Assembly (NCBI GenBank): GCA_900113385.1
Contig: FOPE01000012.1
Coordinates: forward strand, 1 to 64,000
Source: Lachnospiraceae bacterium C7
GTDB taxonomy: Bacteria; Bacillota; Clostridia; Lachnospirales; Lachnospiraceae
Length of the DNA: 64,000 nt
Direction of reading: 5' to 3'
The notes under the pieces were generated by a model that was given only the letters and a program-made list of their open reading frames with translations, made no database searches and was not told the DNA's origin. The position numbers and the translations under genes were made by a program. This document shows, piece after piece, positions 1 through 8,939 of this stretch. Numbering within the stretch: the stretch's first letter is position 1; each line of letters starts with the position of its first letter.

Positions 1-182
1 AAACCATTGCGAGAGTCTCCGGAATTCCTGCCGGAATAATCATATTTCTCGTAATTGAGGAAAGCTGTAAGCTCCGTTGATAGCACTTCGTTTACAGCGT
101 TTTCAAGTTCAGAACGAAAAACTTCATCAATAGATTCATTATTAAGTAGAGCAGACATTAAATTTGTGCTAATATTAGTCAT
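1..182 (-). CDS. IS256-family (mutator-type) transposase, N-terminal part only
   Basis: The minus strand has AAGGAG-type ribosome binding sequence followed by ATG at 182 and an open frame of 60 codons to the window edge. It begins MTNISTNLMSALLNN and contains ELTAFLNYEKYDYSG followed by SGDSRNG. This arrangement, a helical N-terminus then E-x-x-x-F-L-x-Y-E-K-Y and an S/N-x-R-N-G motif, is typical of the start of IS256 DDE transposases. The catalytic DDE residues lie beyond the edge, so I cannot tell whether the gene is intact. It would act as a DNA strand transferase moving the element. Confidence 0.8.
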   Translation of the reverse strand, partial: MTNISTNLMSALLNNESIDEVFRSELENAVNEVLSTELTAFLNYEKYDYSGRNSGDSRNG

Positions 183-294
183 AGGGACGAATTTCACTCC
201 TTTAAGTTTTTTTGTTTGGTCACTTAAAATCTTAAACGAAGTTCGTTCCTTTTTCTATGATTAATTTTATTTACACAAGATATTTTACACTATC
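1..294 (-). mobile_element. End of an IS256-family insertion sequence (cut by window edge)
   Basis: The transposase start at 182 reads off the left edge, so only the 5' end of the element is present. Read on the minus strand, the stretch from about 294 to 266 contains TAGTGTAAAATATCTTGTGT, which resembles the TGTGTAAA-containing terminal inverted repeats of the IS256 family. The element therefore probably ends near 294. The opposite end and the target duplication are outside the window, so the exact boundary is an inference. AT-only sequence with a 28-bp repeat (copies at 297 and 325) follows directly. Confidence 0.7.
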
Positions 295-375
295 TTAATA
301 AATAACAATTAATAATTAATAATTAATAAATAACAATTATTGATTAGCAATTATTAAGCAATAACTATAATAATA

Positions 376-420
376 AACCACTTCCAATTTAGTAGAAAAA
401 TAAAATTGAAAGTGGTTTTT
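376..420 (-). terminator. Rho-independent terminator of apbE
   Basis: A 13-bp stem (ACCACTTTCAATT read on the minus strand, one G-U pair) closes a short AT loop directly after the apbE stop codon and is followed by a T-rich run on the minus strand. The plus-strand reading is also followed by T residues, so it could stop transcription in either direction. Confidence 0.75.
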
Positions 421-421
421 G

Positions 422-1483
422 TTATTTTTCTGCAGTATAGTCTTTATCAGTTAGAATAAAATCATTAAATCCTTTACTGTGATAAACTTTATTGTCAGAT
501 GTAATAAAAATTGCGTCAACATTTTTCAAAGATTCAATATACTTTAATCCTTTTTTCAGTCCCATTGAAAAGCAAGTTGTGCTTAAAGCATCACCATCTA
601 CAGATTTGTCAGATATTATAGTTACTTCTACTAAATTATTGTTAACAGGATAGCCTGTAGAGGTGTCTATAATGTGGTGATATAATTTACCGTTAACGCG
701 ATAGTAACGTTCATAGACGCCAGAAGTTACAACAGATTTATTATTAACTTTTATATAACCTAAGGATTCTCCATTAGAAGAAAAAGGTTTTTGGATTCCA
801 ACATTATATTTCGTAGAATCTGGTTTTTCCCCTAAGGTTAAAACATTTCCCCCAAGGTTGATTATTCCAGAAGTAATATGTTGTTTATGCAAATATTCTT
901 TCATTTTATCAGCAATAAATCCTTTGGCAATTCCGCCTAAGTCTATTTTCGCATTTGAATCAGTTAGCATAACCTTGTTACCAGAAATTTTAATATTATT
1001 ATAATTTACATGTGGTAAAAGTTCGTCAATCTTTGTTTTTTCAGGTATAACTGAAGGATCAACTTCATTAGAATCAGATTTAGAATTCTCAGATATTTCT
1101 GAAAAGTTCCATAAATCAGTTATTTTACCAATTGTTATATCAAAAATATCATTACTTTTCTTGCCGTATTCAATTCCAGCTTTTATAACTTCAAGAGTAT
1201 CGGAACTGATTTTGACATATTTGTTAGGATTAGCATTGATTTTGGAAAGTTCACTATTTTTTTTAGTGTTAGAAAGTAAATTCTCATATTTTGATGCTAT
1301 AGAAAAGCATTCATCTATATATTTTTCAGAATCCTTCTCATATAAAGTTATTGTAATAATAGTGTCAAAATAAAAATTGGATTTTGAGAAAGGTTCAGTA
1401 TTTTTTTGAACACTACATCCACTTAGAAATGTTGTAATTACAATAGTAAAAATCGTCAATAGAGATATAATTTTTTTTTGCAT
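422..1483 (-). CDS. apbE: FAD:protein FMN transferase (ApbE), lipoprotein
   Basis: ApbE attaches FMN through a phosphoester bond to Thr/Ser of extracytoplasmic redox subunits such as RnfG, RnfD or NqrC, using FAD and Mg2+. The 353-residue protein starts with a lipoprotein signal (basic residues, hydrophobic stretch, LSGC with Cys23), so it should be anchored on the outer face of the membrane. Family motifs are present in order: DLGGIAKGF near residue 181, a H-I-I-D-T-S-T-G-Y-P segment near 270, and the D-A-L-S-T-T metal/FAD-binding segment near 295. Length is normal. It stands alone on the minus strand, divergent from proB. No Rnf or Nqr genes are nearby, but a NusG-domain-II/Gx pair often linked to flavin-based redox loci lies 5 kb away. 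Confidence 0.93.
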   Translation of the reverse strand: MQKKIISLLTIFTIVITTFLSGCSVQKNTEPFSKSNFYFDTIITITLYEKDSEKYIDECFSIASKYENLLSNTKKNSELSKINANPNKYVKISSDTLEVIKAGIEYGKKSNDIFDITIGKITDLWNFSEISENSKSDSNEVDPSVIPEKTKIDELLPHVNYNNIKISGNKVMLTDSNAKIDLGGIAKGFIADKMKEYLHKQHITSGIINLGGNVLTLGEKPDSTKYNVGIQKPFSSNGESLGYIKVNNKSVVTSGVYERYYRVNGKLYHHIIDTSTGYPVNNNLVEVTIISDKSVDGDALSTTCFSMGLKKGLKYIESLKNVDAIFITSDNKVYHSKGFNDFILTDKDYTAEK

Positions 1484-1558
1484 AAATAAGCCCCACCTTT
1501 GTTAGAATTTATATAAATATTTTATCACAATTGTCTTTAAATTGATATATCTAAGACG

Positions 1559-1632
1559 AGATTACCCCACCTCTAAGCAAAGGTAAAGCTTGCGTAAATC
1601 CTGCGATAAGTCTTTATCACGAGCCCCAAATT
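1559..1632. other. GC-richer block in the apbE-proB intergenic gap, unassigned
   Basis: Within a gap of about 250 bp, this stretch is clearly less AT-rich than its flanks. It contains CCCC, GCTTGCG and GAGCCCC, with several short self-complementary segments such as GATAAGTCTTTATC (a near palindrome). It fits no tRNA, T-box or riboswitch consensus that I recognise on either strand. It could be a small RNA or a decayed leader; I see no ORF in it. Confidence 0.3.
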
Positions 1633-1735
1633 ATGTTCGAAAATTTGTTCTGAAATATACTTGCCTATTATATTTTTTTATGATAAGGTATAAATTGTGA
1701 TGTTTTGACGTGATAATAGAAAGGTAGAGGTAGGA

Positions 1736-2578
1736 ATGGATAAAAATAATAGAAAATACAAGAGAATTGTAATTAAAATTGGATCATCGTCTCTTATGCA
1801 TCCAGAGACGGGAAATCAGAATTTTATCAAAATTGAACATCTAGTCAGACAATTGTGTGATTTGCAGAATCAAGGTCTTGACGTTTGCCTAGTAAGTTCA
1901 GGAGCTATAGCCTGTGGAAGGAAAGCTCTTAATATGAAAGAACGCCCCTCTACCACTTCGGAAAAACAAGCATGTGCAGCAGTTGGACAGAGTCGTTTAA
2001 TGATGACATATCAGAAGTTCTTTGGCGAATATAATCATGTTCCAGGACAGATTTTATTGACAAAGAATACTATGATTAATCCAGTTTCGAGAGATAACGC
2101 TAGAAACACTTTTAATCAATTATTTGAGATGGGAGTTGTTCCTATTGTAAATGAGAATGACACCATTAGTACTTATGAGATGCAGTTTGGTGATAATGAT
2201 ACATTGTCAGCTTTAGTTGCATCACTTATAGATGCAGATTTATTGGTGCTTTTATCAGATATTGATGGATTATATACTGATGATCCTAATAAGAATCCTG
2301 AAGCAGAACTAATAAAAGAAGTTCAAGAAATTGATGAAGATATTTTGTCAATGGCAAAGGAAAGTACAGGAAGTAACGTCGGTACAGGTGGTATGGCGAC
2401 TAAACTAATAGCTGCTAAAATAGCAACACAATCAGGCGCAGATATGATTATAGCTAATGGAGAAGAAGTTAGTATAATCGGTGATATTTTTGCAGATGAT
2501 TATGTCGGAACCAAATTTGTTGGTAAAGAAAATTCCAACTTTAATTTGGCAAATTTTATATTAGAAAGTATAGGTTAG
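1736..2578 (+). CDS. proB: Glutamate 5-kinase (gamma-glutamyl kinase)
   Basis: Catalyses the first step of proline synthesis, ATP-dependent phosphorylation of glutamate to gamma-glutamyl phosphate, in the cytoplasm. The amino acid kinase fold motifs are visible: KIGSSSL near the N-terminus, the glutamate-binding NENDT segment, FGDNDTLSALVA and the C-terminal GTGGMATKL loop. At 280 residues it is the short form lacking the C-terminal PUA domain of the E. coli enzyme (about 367 residues), as is usual in clostridia. The next gene begins 5 bp downstream and proA follows two genes later, so the two proline enzymes share one operon interrupted by a DUF896 gene and a folate gene. Confidence 0.95.
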   Translation: MDKNNRKYKRIVIKIGSSSLMHPETGNQNFIKIEHLVRQLCDLQNQGLDVCLVSSGAIACGRKALNMKERPSTTSEKQACAAVGQSRLMMTYQKFFGEYNHVPGQILLTKNTMINPVSRDNARNTFNQLFEMGVVPIVNENDTISTYEMQFGDNDTLSALVASLIDADLLVLLSDIDGLYTDDPNKNPEAELIKEVQEIDEDILSMAKESTGSNVGTGGMATKLIAAKIATQSGADMIIANGEEVSIIGDIFADDYVGTKFVGKENSNFNLANFILESIG

Positions 2579-2582
2579 CATT

Positions 2583-2816
2583 ATGACAAACGAAAAGATT
2601 CAAAGAATTAACGAATTATATAAAAAGTCGAAGGCTGAAGGTTTAACACCAGCTGAGAAGAAAGAGCAGACTTTTCTTAGACAAGAGTTTATTGCAAGCG
2701 TTAAGAATAACGTTGCAAGTCAATTAAATAACATTGACATGATTAATAAAGATGGTTCTGTTACAAACTTAGGTGATGAACACTCTGAAAAAATGCTTAA
2801 AAATAAAGGCAACTAA
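2583..2816 (+). CDS. DUF896 (UPF0291, YnzC-like) small protein
   Basis: A 77-residue, highly charged protein with the DUF896 signature: an N-terminal K-I-x-R-I-N-E-L segment, then L-T-x-x-E-K-x-E-Q-x-x-L-R-x-E-F (residues about 21-38), which forms a two-helix hairpin in the B. subtilis homologue YnzC. The family has no established biochemical role; in Bacillus one member lies in the SOS-induced yneA operon. The gene starts 5 bp after proB and is part of the proB-proA transcript. The C-terminal tail after residue 50 is variable and probably disordered. Confidence 0.88.
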   Translation: MTNEKIQRINELYKKSKAEGLTPAEKKEQTFLRQEFIASVKNNVASQLNNIDMINKDGSVTNLGDEHSEKMLKNKGN

Positions 2817-2840
2817 TATCCTAATAAAAGAGGAATGAAC

Positions 2841-3425
2841 ATGAATAAAAGGGAAATACGAAAAGCAACTTTAACCAAAAGAAAAGAAATTAAATTAGAA
2901 CTTAAAGAATTGAAAAGTAAATCAATTATAGATAAAATATTATCATCAGATTGGTATAAAAAATCTGAGATATTATTAGTATACGCAGCTTTAAAGGATG
3001 AAGTTAACTTAGATGAATTCATAGAGAAGGCTTGGGCTGATGGGAAAGAATTATATTTTCCGAGAGTCACTAAAACTGATATGGATTTTTACAAGGTTTC
3101 TTCGTTTCAGCAGTTAGAAGTGGCAACTTTTAATGTTAGAGAGCCTAAAAGAGAGTGCAAATTACTAGACATTTATAATGAAGATTTTCAAAAAGCTACA
3201 ACTACTCAAGCAGTTGTTGTTATTGTTCCTGGAGTGGCATTTGCTATAGACGGAACTAGAGTAGGATATGGTAAAGGCTACTATGATAAATATTTACATA
3301 AAATTCCTAAGGCACTTAGAGTAGGAATAGCATTTGAGGAGCAGATTGTAGATAAAACGTATGCAGATGCTTATGATGAGATAATGCATATTGTTTTAAC
3401 TGACAAAAGGGAGGTTTTAGTTTAA
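2841..3425 (+). CDS. 5-formyltetrahydrofolate cyclo-ligase
   Basis: Converts 5-formyl-THF to 5,10-methenyl-THF with ATP, returning a stored folate form to one-carbon metabolism. The diagnostic C-terminal motif [15 protein letters not shown] is present, preceded by the V-V-I-V-P-G-V-A-F strand. The N-terminal K-R-E-I-R-K segment fits the substrate loop. An ATG at 2835 also exists, but AAAGAGG at 2827-2833 sits only one base before it, whereas the ATG at 2841 has 7-bp spacing, so 2841 is preferred (194 residues). Its stop overlaps the proA start (TAATG), indicating translational coupling. Confidence 0.93.
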   Translation: MNKREIRKATLTKRKEIKLELKELKSKSIIDKILSSDWYKKSEILLVYAALKDEVNLDEFIEKAWADGKELYFPRVTKTDMDFYKVSSFQQLEVATFNVREPKRECKLLDIYNEDFQKATTTQAVVVIVPGVAFAIDGTRVGYGKGYYDKYLHKIPKALRVGIAFEEQIVDKTYADAYDEIMHIVLTDKREVLV

Positions 3426-4681
3426 TGGATATTAGAGAATTATGCAGTAGTGCAAAGAAAGCTAAATTTGAAGTAGGTAAACTTGAAACTATAGTAAAGA
3501 ATAAGGTCTTAAAAGATGCAGCACAACAGTTGATTGATGATTCTAAAGACATCATGATAGCTAATGCTAAAGACATGGATAATGGCAAAAAAAATAACAT
3601 GTCACAGGGGCTTTTAGATCGTTTGTTTTTAGATGAAAAACGTATTGAAGCTATGGCCGATGGACTTTTACAAGTGGCTAGTTTAGATGATCCAATAGGA
3701 AATATTTTAGAGATGAAGACACGTCCTAATGGCCTTAGAATTGGCAAAAAGGTTGTACCAATAGGTGTTGTTGGAATCATATATGAAGCTAGACCAAATG
3801 TTACATCTGATGCCTTTGCATTATGTTTTAAGACAAGCAATTGTGTTATTTTAAAAGGTGGCAGTGATGCAATTAATTCTAATATAGCAATAGTGAAATC
3901 CCTAAAAAAGGCATTAGCAAAAAATAATGTTTCGATAGATGCCGTTTCATTAATAGAGGATACATCTCGTGAAAAAACAAATGAATTTATGCAGATGAAT
4001 GAATTTGTAGATGTATTAATTCCACGAGGTGGTAGGGGCCTTATTCAGGCAGTTGTTGCTAATTCTAATATTCCTGTAATTGAGACTGGAACTGGAAATT
4101 GTCATATTTATGTAGATGAAAGTGCAGATTTTGAAATGGCACTTTCTATTATTAAAAATGCCAAGACACAGAGAATCGGCGTATGTAATGCGGCAGAATC
4201 ATTAATTGTAAACAAGAAAATTGCTAAGAAATTTTTACCAATGGTATATGATACTTTAAAGGATAAAGAGGTTCAACTATTTGGAGATGAAAATTCAGTT
4301 GAAATTATAGGCAAGGAAAAAGAATTAATGAATTTTGCAACTCAAGATGATTGGGGAACAGAATATCTTGATTATAAAATGTCAGTTAAGGTTGTTGATA
4401 GTATTGAACAGGCTATAGAACACATTAATAAATACAACACAGGTCATTCAGAGGCTATTATTACTAATGATTATAGTAATGCAGAGAAATTCTTGAATGA
4501 GGTAGATGCGGCGTGTGTATATGTAAATGCATCTACGCGATTTACAGATGGCAATGAATTTGGATTTGGCGCTGAAATCGGAATTAGCACACAGAAAATA
4601 CATGCTAGAGGACCAATGGGGCTTGAAGCTTTAACTAGTATTAAATACGTAATTTATGGCAATGGTCAAATTCGAAAATAG
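3425..4681 (+). CDS. proA: Glutamate-5-semialdehyde dehydrogenase (gamma-glutamyl phosphate reductase)
   Basis: Second enzyme of proline synthesis: NADPH-dependent reduction of gamma-glutamyl phosphate to glutamate semialdehyde, which cyclises to pyrroline-5-carboxylate. The 418-residue length is typical. The aldehyde dehydrogenase-like fold shows [14 protein letters not shown] near residue 112, I-P-R-G-G near 198, and the catalytic cysteine in [10 protein letters not shown] near residue 256. The start overlaps the previous stop by one base. No proC (final reductase) is in the window. Confidence 0.95.
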   Translation: MDIRELCSSAKKAKFEVGKLETIVKNKVLKDAAQQLIDDSKDIMIANAKDMDNGKKNNMSQGLLDRLFLDEKRIEAMADGLLQVASLDDPIGNILEMKTRPNGLRIGKKVVPIGVVGIIYEARPNVTSDAFALCFKTSNCVILKGGSDAINSNIAIVKSLKKALAKNNVSIDAVSLIEDTSREKTNEFMQMNEFVDVLIPRGGRGLIQAVVANSNIPVIETGTGNCHIYVDESADFEMALSIIKNAKTQRIGVCNAAESLIVNKKIAKKFLPMVYDTLKDKEVQLFGDENSVEIIGKEKELMNFATQDDWGTEYLDYKMSVKVVDSIEQAIEHINKYNTGHSEAIITNDYSNAEKFLNEVDAACVYVNASTRFTDGNEFGFGAEIGISTQKIHARGPMGLEALTSIKYVIYGNGQIRK

Positions 4682-4745
4682 TAGGTTCGAAATGATAGGC
4701 CCTAGAAGGATAGGTCTAATAAATTTTTAAAAGTAAGAGGAACAT

Positions 4746-6170
4746 ATGAGAGATTTTGAATTAAACTTAACTCCAGAAGAGGAGTCATTAAAACAATATA
4801 AATACATGGAAAAAGCAAAATTATTGGTTGCAGAAAAGGAAAAAGAACTAGGAAGAAAATTAACATTCCATGTAACAACATTTGGATGTCAGATGAATGC
4901 TAGAGATTCTGAAAAATTAGTTGGTATTCTTTCTGAAATTGGCTATGTTGAAGCTGAAGATGAAAGAGCTGATTTTGTTATCTACAATACATGTACTGTT
5001 AGAGAAAATGCAGACAATAAGGTTTGGGGTAGACTTGGATATTTAAAGAGCTATAAAAAGCAAAACCCAGAAACAATTATTGGACTTTGCGGATGTATGA
5101 TGCAAGAACAAGGCGTAGTAGAAAAAATTGAAAAAGAATATAAACACGTAAATCTTGTTTTTGGTACACATAATATTTATAAATTTGCTGAGTTAGCTTG
5201 TAAAACTCTTCAGTCAAAAGGCTTAGTTGTAGATGTATGGAAAGAAAATGATAAAATTGTTGAAGATTTACCAATGAAGAGAAAATTCTCATTTAAATCA
5301 GGTGTTAACATTATGTTTGGTTGTGATAACTTCTGCAGTTACTGCATCGTTCCATATGTGCGTGGTAGAGAAAAGAGTCGTGAACCAAAAGATATCATCA
5401 GAGAGATAGAACGCCTTGTTGCTGATGGTGTTTGTGAAGTTATGCTTCTTGGACAGAATGTTAACTCATATGGTAAGAACTTAGAGCATCCAATGTCATT
5501 TGCAGATTTATTAAGAGAAGTTAATAAAATTGAAGGCCTAGAAAGAATTAGATTTATGACATCGCATCCAAAGGATTTATCAGATGATTTAATTCTTGCA
5601 ATGAAAGAATGCGATAAAGTTTGTGGTCATATGCATCTTCCACTTCAGTCAGGAAGTGATAGAATCTTAGAAATCATGAATCGTCATTATGATAAAGCAA
5701 AATATCTTGATATTGTAAGAAAGTTAAGAGAAGCTGTACCTGATATTGCTATTACAACTGACATTATTGTTGGTTTCCCAGGAGAAACAGAAGAAGATTT
5801 CCAAGAAACACTTAATGTTGTAAAAGAAGTTGGCTATGACAGTGCGTTTACTTTTATTTATTCTAAACGTACAGGAACAAGAGCTGCAAAAATGGATAAT
5901 CAAGTTCCAACAGATGTTGTAAAAGATAGATTTAATCGACTTTTAGAAGAAGTTCAAACTATTTCAGCTGAAAGAGCTAAAAGACATGAAGGCAAAGTTA
6001 TGCCAGTATTGGTAGAAGGAATTAACGAACATGATAATTCTTTAGTTACTGGACGTCTTGAGAATAATTTGGTTGTTCATTTCAAAGGTACAGAAGATAT
6101 GATCGGTAAAATTTATAATGTTAAATTATCAGAATGTAAAGGTTTCTATTACTTAGGAGAACTAGCATAA
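4746..6170 (+). CDS. miaB: tRNA-i6A37 methylthiotransferase
   Basis: Radical SAM enzyme that adds a methylthio group to N6-isopentenyladenosine-37 of tRNAs reading UNN codons. Three domains are visible in order. The N-terminal UPF0004 domain has its three cluster cysteines in TFGCQMN (about 49), YNTCTVRE (about 85) and LCGCM (about 119). The radical SAM core has GCDNFCSYCIVPYVRGRE (about 193-210). The TRAM domain forms the last 65 residues. A 30-residue charged N-terminal extension is common in this family. The window also encodes the paralogue RimO. The stop overlaps the next start (TAATG). Confidence 0.95.
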   Translation: MRDFELNLTPEEESLKQYKYMEKAKLLVAEKEKELGRKLTFHVTTFGCQMNARDSEKLVGILSEIGYVEAEDERADFVIYNTCTVRENADNKVWGRLGYLKSYKKQNPETIIGLCGCMMQEQGVVEKIEKEYKHVNLVFGTHNIYKFAELACKTLQSKGLVVDVWKENDKIVEDLPMKRKFSFKSGVNIMFGCDNFCSYCIVPYVRGREKSREPKDIIREIERLVADGVCEVMLLGQNVNSYGKNLEHPMSFADLLREVNKIEGLERIRFMTSHPKDLSDDLILAMKECDKVCGHMHLPLQSGSDRILEIMNRHYDKAKYLDIVRKLREAVPDIAITTDIIVGFPGETEEDFQETLNVVKEVGYDSAFTFIYSKRTGTRAAKMDNQVPTDVVKDRFNRLLEEVQTISAERAKRHEGKVMPVLVEGINEHDNSLVTGRLENNLVVHFKGTEDMIGKIYNVKLSECKGFYYLGELA

Positions 6171-6589
6171 TGAGAAAAAAAATGGGGAAGGCAGATTTTT
6201 TCATGTTAGGGCTATTAGCAGTTGTATTTGTTTTAGTTTTAGTATTTTTTTGGCAATTTGAGTCAAAAGATGGTGAAAAGGTAGTAGTTTCCCTTAATGG
6301 AGAGACTTACGGTGTTTATGATTTACATAAATACCGTAAGGTCTCTGTAAAAGTTAAAAATAAAACAATAAATGTTATCGAGATAAAAAATGGTAAAGCT
6401 TTTATGAAGTACGCAACTTGTCCTGATAAATTATGTGAAAAGCAAAAAGCGATTTCAAAAGAAAACGAAACCATAGTTTGTTTGCCTAATAAAGTGATTG
6501 TTACTATTAAAGGTGCTGAAGATAGCAAAAAATCTACATCAAACAAGAATAATAGAGATGACAATGTAATTGATTCTATCTCAAATTAA
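6170..6589 (+). CDS. NusG domain II-containing membrane-anchored protein
   Basis: One transmembrane helix (residues about 10-29, very hydrophobic LGLLAVVFVLVLVFF) is followed by an extracytoplasmic NusG-domain-II beta fold of about 90 residues. It contains the family motif C-P-D-K-L-C-x-x-Q-K-x-I, then I-V-C-L-P-N-K-V-I-V. This is not the transcription factor NusG. The family is of unknown function and is usually next to a Gx transporter gene, as here, and often near ApbE or Rnf genes, suggesting a link to membrane redox or quinone metabolism (inference). The last 20 residues are Ser/Asn/Asp-rich. The start overlaps the miaB stop. Confidence 0.88.
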   Translation: MRKKMGKADFFMLGLLAVVFVLVLVFFWQFESKDGEKVVVSLNGETYGVYDLHKYRKVSVKVKNKTINVIEIKNGKAFMKYATCPDKLCEKQKAISKENETIVCLPNKVIVTIKGAEDSKKSTSNKNNRDDNVIDSISN

Positions 6590-6630
6590 ATCGTTGTTTT
6601 GATGTATTATAATGTGCGTGGAGGAATAAA

Positions 6631-7140
6631 ATGTCAAAAAGAACTCGAAAGATATCCTATCTTGGATTTTTCTTATCCATTGCATTGATATGTAGCTATA
6701 TAGAGAGCTTAATACCATTTTCAATAGGAATTCCAGGAATTAAACTAGGACTTACAAATATAGTGGTTGTAATGATGATGTATGTAGTGGGAGATAAAGA
6801 AGCTCTTTTAGTCTCTATATTAAGAATGCTTCTAGTTGGGTTTATGTTTGGTAATGCATTTAGTATTGTTTATTCGTTATCAGGTGGACTATTAAGTTTT
6901 TTAATTATGTTTTTATTGAAAAAAACAAATAGATTGCATTATATTACAGTTAGTATATATGGTGGAGTATTTCATAACATAGGACAGATAATAATGGCTT
7001 CATTGATTGTAGAAAATTACAAAGTGACATATTATATTCCAGTTTTAATTGTGGCAGGTGTAATAACAGGTACAATAATAGGGATTGTTTCAAGCGAAGT
7101 GATTTACCGTATGCAGAAAATGAAGTTTGAAATATCATAA
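6631..7140 (+). CDS. Gx transporter family protein (heptaprenyl diphosphate synthase component I-like)
   Basis: A 169-residue integral membrane protein with about five hydrophobic helices, starting after a short basic N-terminus (SKRTRK). The segment S-Y-I-E-S-L-I-P-F-x-x-G-I-P-G-I-K-L-G-L-T-N is the hallmark of the family annotated as Hpre_diP_synt_I or Gx transporter. It resembles ECF-type substrate-binding subunits, so uptake of a small ligand is plausible; prenyl synthase activity is not supported by any catalytic motif. It follows the NusG-II gene by 41 bp with AGGAGG-like GTGGAGGA before the ATG, so the two are probably co-expressed and work together. Confidence 0.87.
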   Translation: MSKRTRKISYLGFFLSIALICSYIESLIPFSIGIPGIKLGLTNIVVVMMMYVVGDKEALLVSILRMLLVGFMFGNAFSIVYSLSGGLLSFLIMFLLKKTNRLHYITVSIYGGVFHNIGQIIMASLIVENYKVTYYIPVLIVAGVITGTIIGIVSSEVIYRMQKMKFEIS

Positions 7141-7166
7141 TTGATTAAACAAAATAGTTTAAACCA

Positions 7167-7241
7167 ATTACAATACAATAAAACATATTAAATCGATTAC
7201 AATACAATAAAACATATTAAATTAATTACAATACAATAAAA
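7167..7241. repeat. 29-bp tandem repeat, 2.6 copies, before ruvA
   Basis: Copies start at 7167, 7196 and 7225, each beginning ATTACAATACAATAAAA; the first two copies differ only at the last two or three bases and the third is cut short. The repeat fills most of the gap between the Gx gene and ruvA. It has no dyad symmetry and no coding potential. Confidence 0.92.
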
Positions 7242-7272
7242 TGAGATAAAAAAATGAAAAGAGGAACAAAGA

Positions 7273-7887
7273 GTGTATAAATACGTTAAGGGCACTTTGA
7301 CAGAAAGTGATATAGATTCTATTGTTGTAGAAGCAGCAGGTGTAGGATATAATCTTTTTGTGACAGCTCAAACTTTAAATAAACTGCCTGATTATGGTAG
7401 TGAGATAAAAGTGTATACCTATCTAGTTGTTAGAGAGGATGCGATGATTCTTTATGGCTTTTTAAGCAAGGATGAGTTAGCAGTATTTAAGAACTTGATA
7501 AGTGTAAATGGTGTAGGACCAAAGGGTGCGATAGGAATCCTTTCAGTTTTATCTACAAATGAGTTGAGATTTGCTGTTGCAGCAGGCGATTCGAAAGCTA
7601 TTTCAAAGGCTCCAGGAGTAGGGGCTAAGACAGCTCAACGAATAATATTAGAACTAAAAGATAAATTAAAATTAGAAGATGCATTAGAGAATAATGAATC
7701 AGTAGATAATAGTACAAGTGAAGGTAATCCTTCTCAAATGAATAGAGCAAAGGAAGAAGCTATAATGGCGCTTACAGCATTAGGTTTTTCATCAACAGAA
7801 AGCTTAAAGGCTGTATCAGGTATTAATATCACACCTGAAATGGAAAGTGATGATATATTAAAAGCTGCATTAAAGCATATTTCGTAA
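7273..7887 (+). CDS. ruvA: Holliday junction branch migration protein RuvA
   Basis: RuvA binds four-way DNA junctions as a tetramer and loads the RuvB motor. The 204-residue protein has the N-terminal OB fold, the central helix-hairpin-helix pair (S-V-N-G-V-G-P-K-G-A near residue 75 and A-P-G-V-G-A-K-T-A-Q-R near 113), an acidic linker, and a C-terminal RuvB-binding domain ending in I-L-K-A-A-L. The start codon is GTG, set by AGAGGA 8 bp upstream; no in-frame ATG exists nearby. ruvB follows 29 bp downstream. RuvC is absent from the window; RecU (32150) presumably supplies the resolvase. Confidence 0.95.
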   Translation: MYKYVKGTLTESDIDSIVVEAAGVGYNLFVTAQTLNKLPDYGSEIKVYTYLVVREDAMILYGFLSKDELAVFKNLISVNGVGPKGAIGILSVLSTNELRFAVAAGDSKAISKAPGVGAKTAQRIILELKDKLKLEDALENNESVDNSTSEGNPSQMNRAKEEAIMALTALGFSSTESLKAVSGINITPEMESDDILKAALKHIS

Positions 7888-7916
7888 TATAATAAATTGA
7901 AAGGCATGACAAGTTA

Positions 7917-8921
7917 ATGAATAAAAGAGTTATTTCAACTAAAATTCAAGAGGAAGATGTAAAAATTGAAAAGACTCTAAGACCACAAAAATTAGATGAT
8001 TATGTTGGCCAAGAGAAAATAAAAAACAACTTAAAAGTGTATATAGAGGCCGCAAAGCAAAGAAGTGAAGCCTTAGATCATGTCCTTTTTTACGGACCAC
8101 CTGGATTAGGTAAGACAACATTAGCATGTATTATTGCAAATGAAATGGGAACAAACATTAAAATCACTTCGGGCCCTGCAATTGGAAAGCCAGGAGAGAT
8201 GGCTGCAATTTTAAATAATCTTTCAGAAGGTGACGTGTTATTTGTAGATGAAATCCATCGTTTAAACAGGCAAGTAGAAGAAGTTTTATATCCAGCAATG
8301 GAAGACTTTGCCATTGATGTAATGATAGGTAAAGGAGAGTCGGCAAGATCGTTAAGATTAGATTTACCTAAATTTACGTTAGTTGGAGCAACTACTAGAG
8401 CTGGAATGCTTTCAGCACCATTGAGAGATAGATTTGGCGTTGTAAGTCACATGGAGTATTATACATTTGATGAGTTGAAGAAAATTATTATTTCTTCAGC
8501 ATACAAACTTGGTGTTGGAATTGACGAGGAAGGAGCATATGAAATGGCTCGTAGATCTCGTGGAACACCACGTTTAGCAAACAGACTTTTAAAAAGAGTA
8601 CGTGATTTTGCAGAGGTAAAATATGACGGAAAAATAACATATGAGGTAGCAACTTTTGCGTTAGATCTATTAGAAGTTGATAAGTTTGGATTAGATAAAA
8701 ATGACAGAAATATCCTTATGACAATTATAGAAAAATTTGGTGGAGGCCCTGTAGGTCTTGATACTTTAGCAGCTGCTTTAGGTGAGGACTCAGGTACTAT
8801 AGAAGATGTATATGAACCATATTTAGTGAAAAATGGTTTTATTAACAGAACACCAAAAGGCCGAGTGGCAACAGATAGAGTATATGAACATTTTAATATT
8901 GCTAGACCTGTGGAGAATTAG
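7917..8921 (+). CDS. ruvB: Holliday junction branch migration ATPase RuvB
   Basis: Hexameric AAA+ motor that drives branch migration with RuvA. Walker [10 protein letters not shown] is near residue 60, Walker B L-F-V-D-E-I-H-R near 104, the sensor/arginine-finger region [10 protein letters not shown]-x-P-L-R-D-R-F-G near 157, and the C-terminal winged helix ends at residue 334. The length is typical. The ribosome binding site is weak (GAAAGG 12 bp upstream), and the start overlaps the stop of a three-codon frame (TAATG). Confidence 0.96.
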   Translation: MNKRVISTKIQEEDVKIEKTLRPQKLDDYVGQEKIKNNLKVYIEAAKQRSEALDHVLFYGPPGLGKTTLACIIANEMGTNIKITSGPAIGKPGEMAAILNNLSEGDVLFVDEIHRLNRQVEEVLYPAMEDFAIDVMIGKGESARSLRLDLPKFTLVGATTRAGMLSAPLRDRFGVVSHMEYYTFDELKKIIISSAYKLGVGIDEEGAYEMARRSRGTPRLANRLLKRVRDFAEVKYDGKITYEVATFALDLLEVDKFGLDKNDRNILMTIIEKFGGGPVGLDTLAAALGEDSGTIEDVYEPYLVKNGFINRTPKGRVATDRVYEHFNIARPVEN

Positions 8922-8939
8922 GTTGTAGGAGGTATTTTT

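Noticed and set aside
55-264. A 69-codon plus-strand frame at the left edge
   Set aside because: It lies antisense to the IS256 transposase start, which has a proper ribosome site and family motifs; the plus frame has neither.
1484-1735. T-box or tRNA in the proB leader
   Set aside because: No AGGGTGGNACCGCG-type sequence on the plus strand, no specifier stem, and no tRNA TTC-loop or acceptor pairing could be made.
3316-3840. A 174-codon minus-strand frame opposite proA
   Set aside because: It is antisense to well conserved proA codons, and its sequence has no family resemblance or ribosome site.
7906-7917. Three-codon upstream frame (ATG ACA AGT TAA) overlapping the ruvB start
   Set aside because: The GAAAGG site is one base before this ATG, too close for initiation, so it is more likely chance; the TAATG overlap is noted in the ruvB entry.
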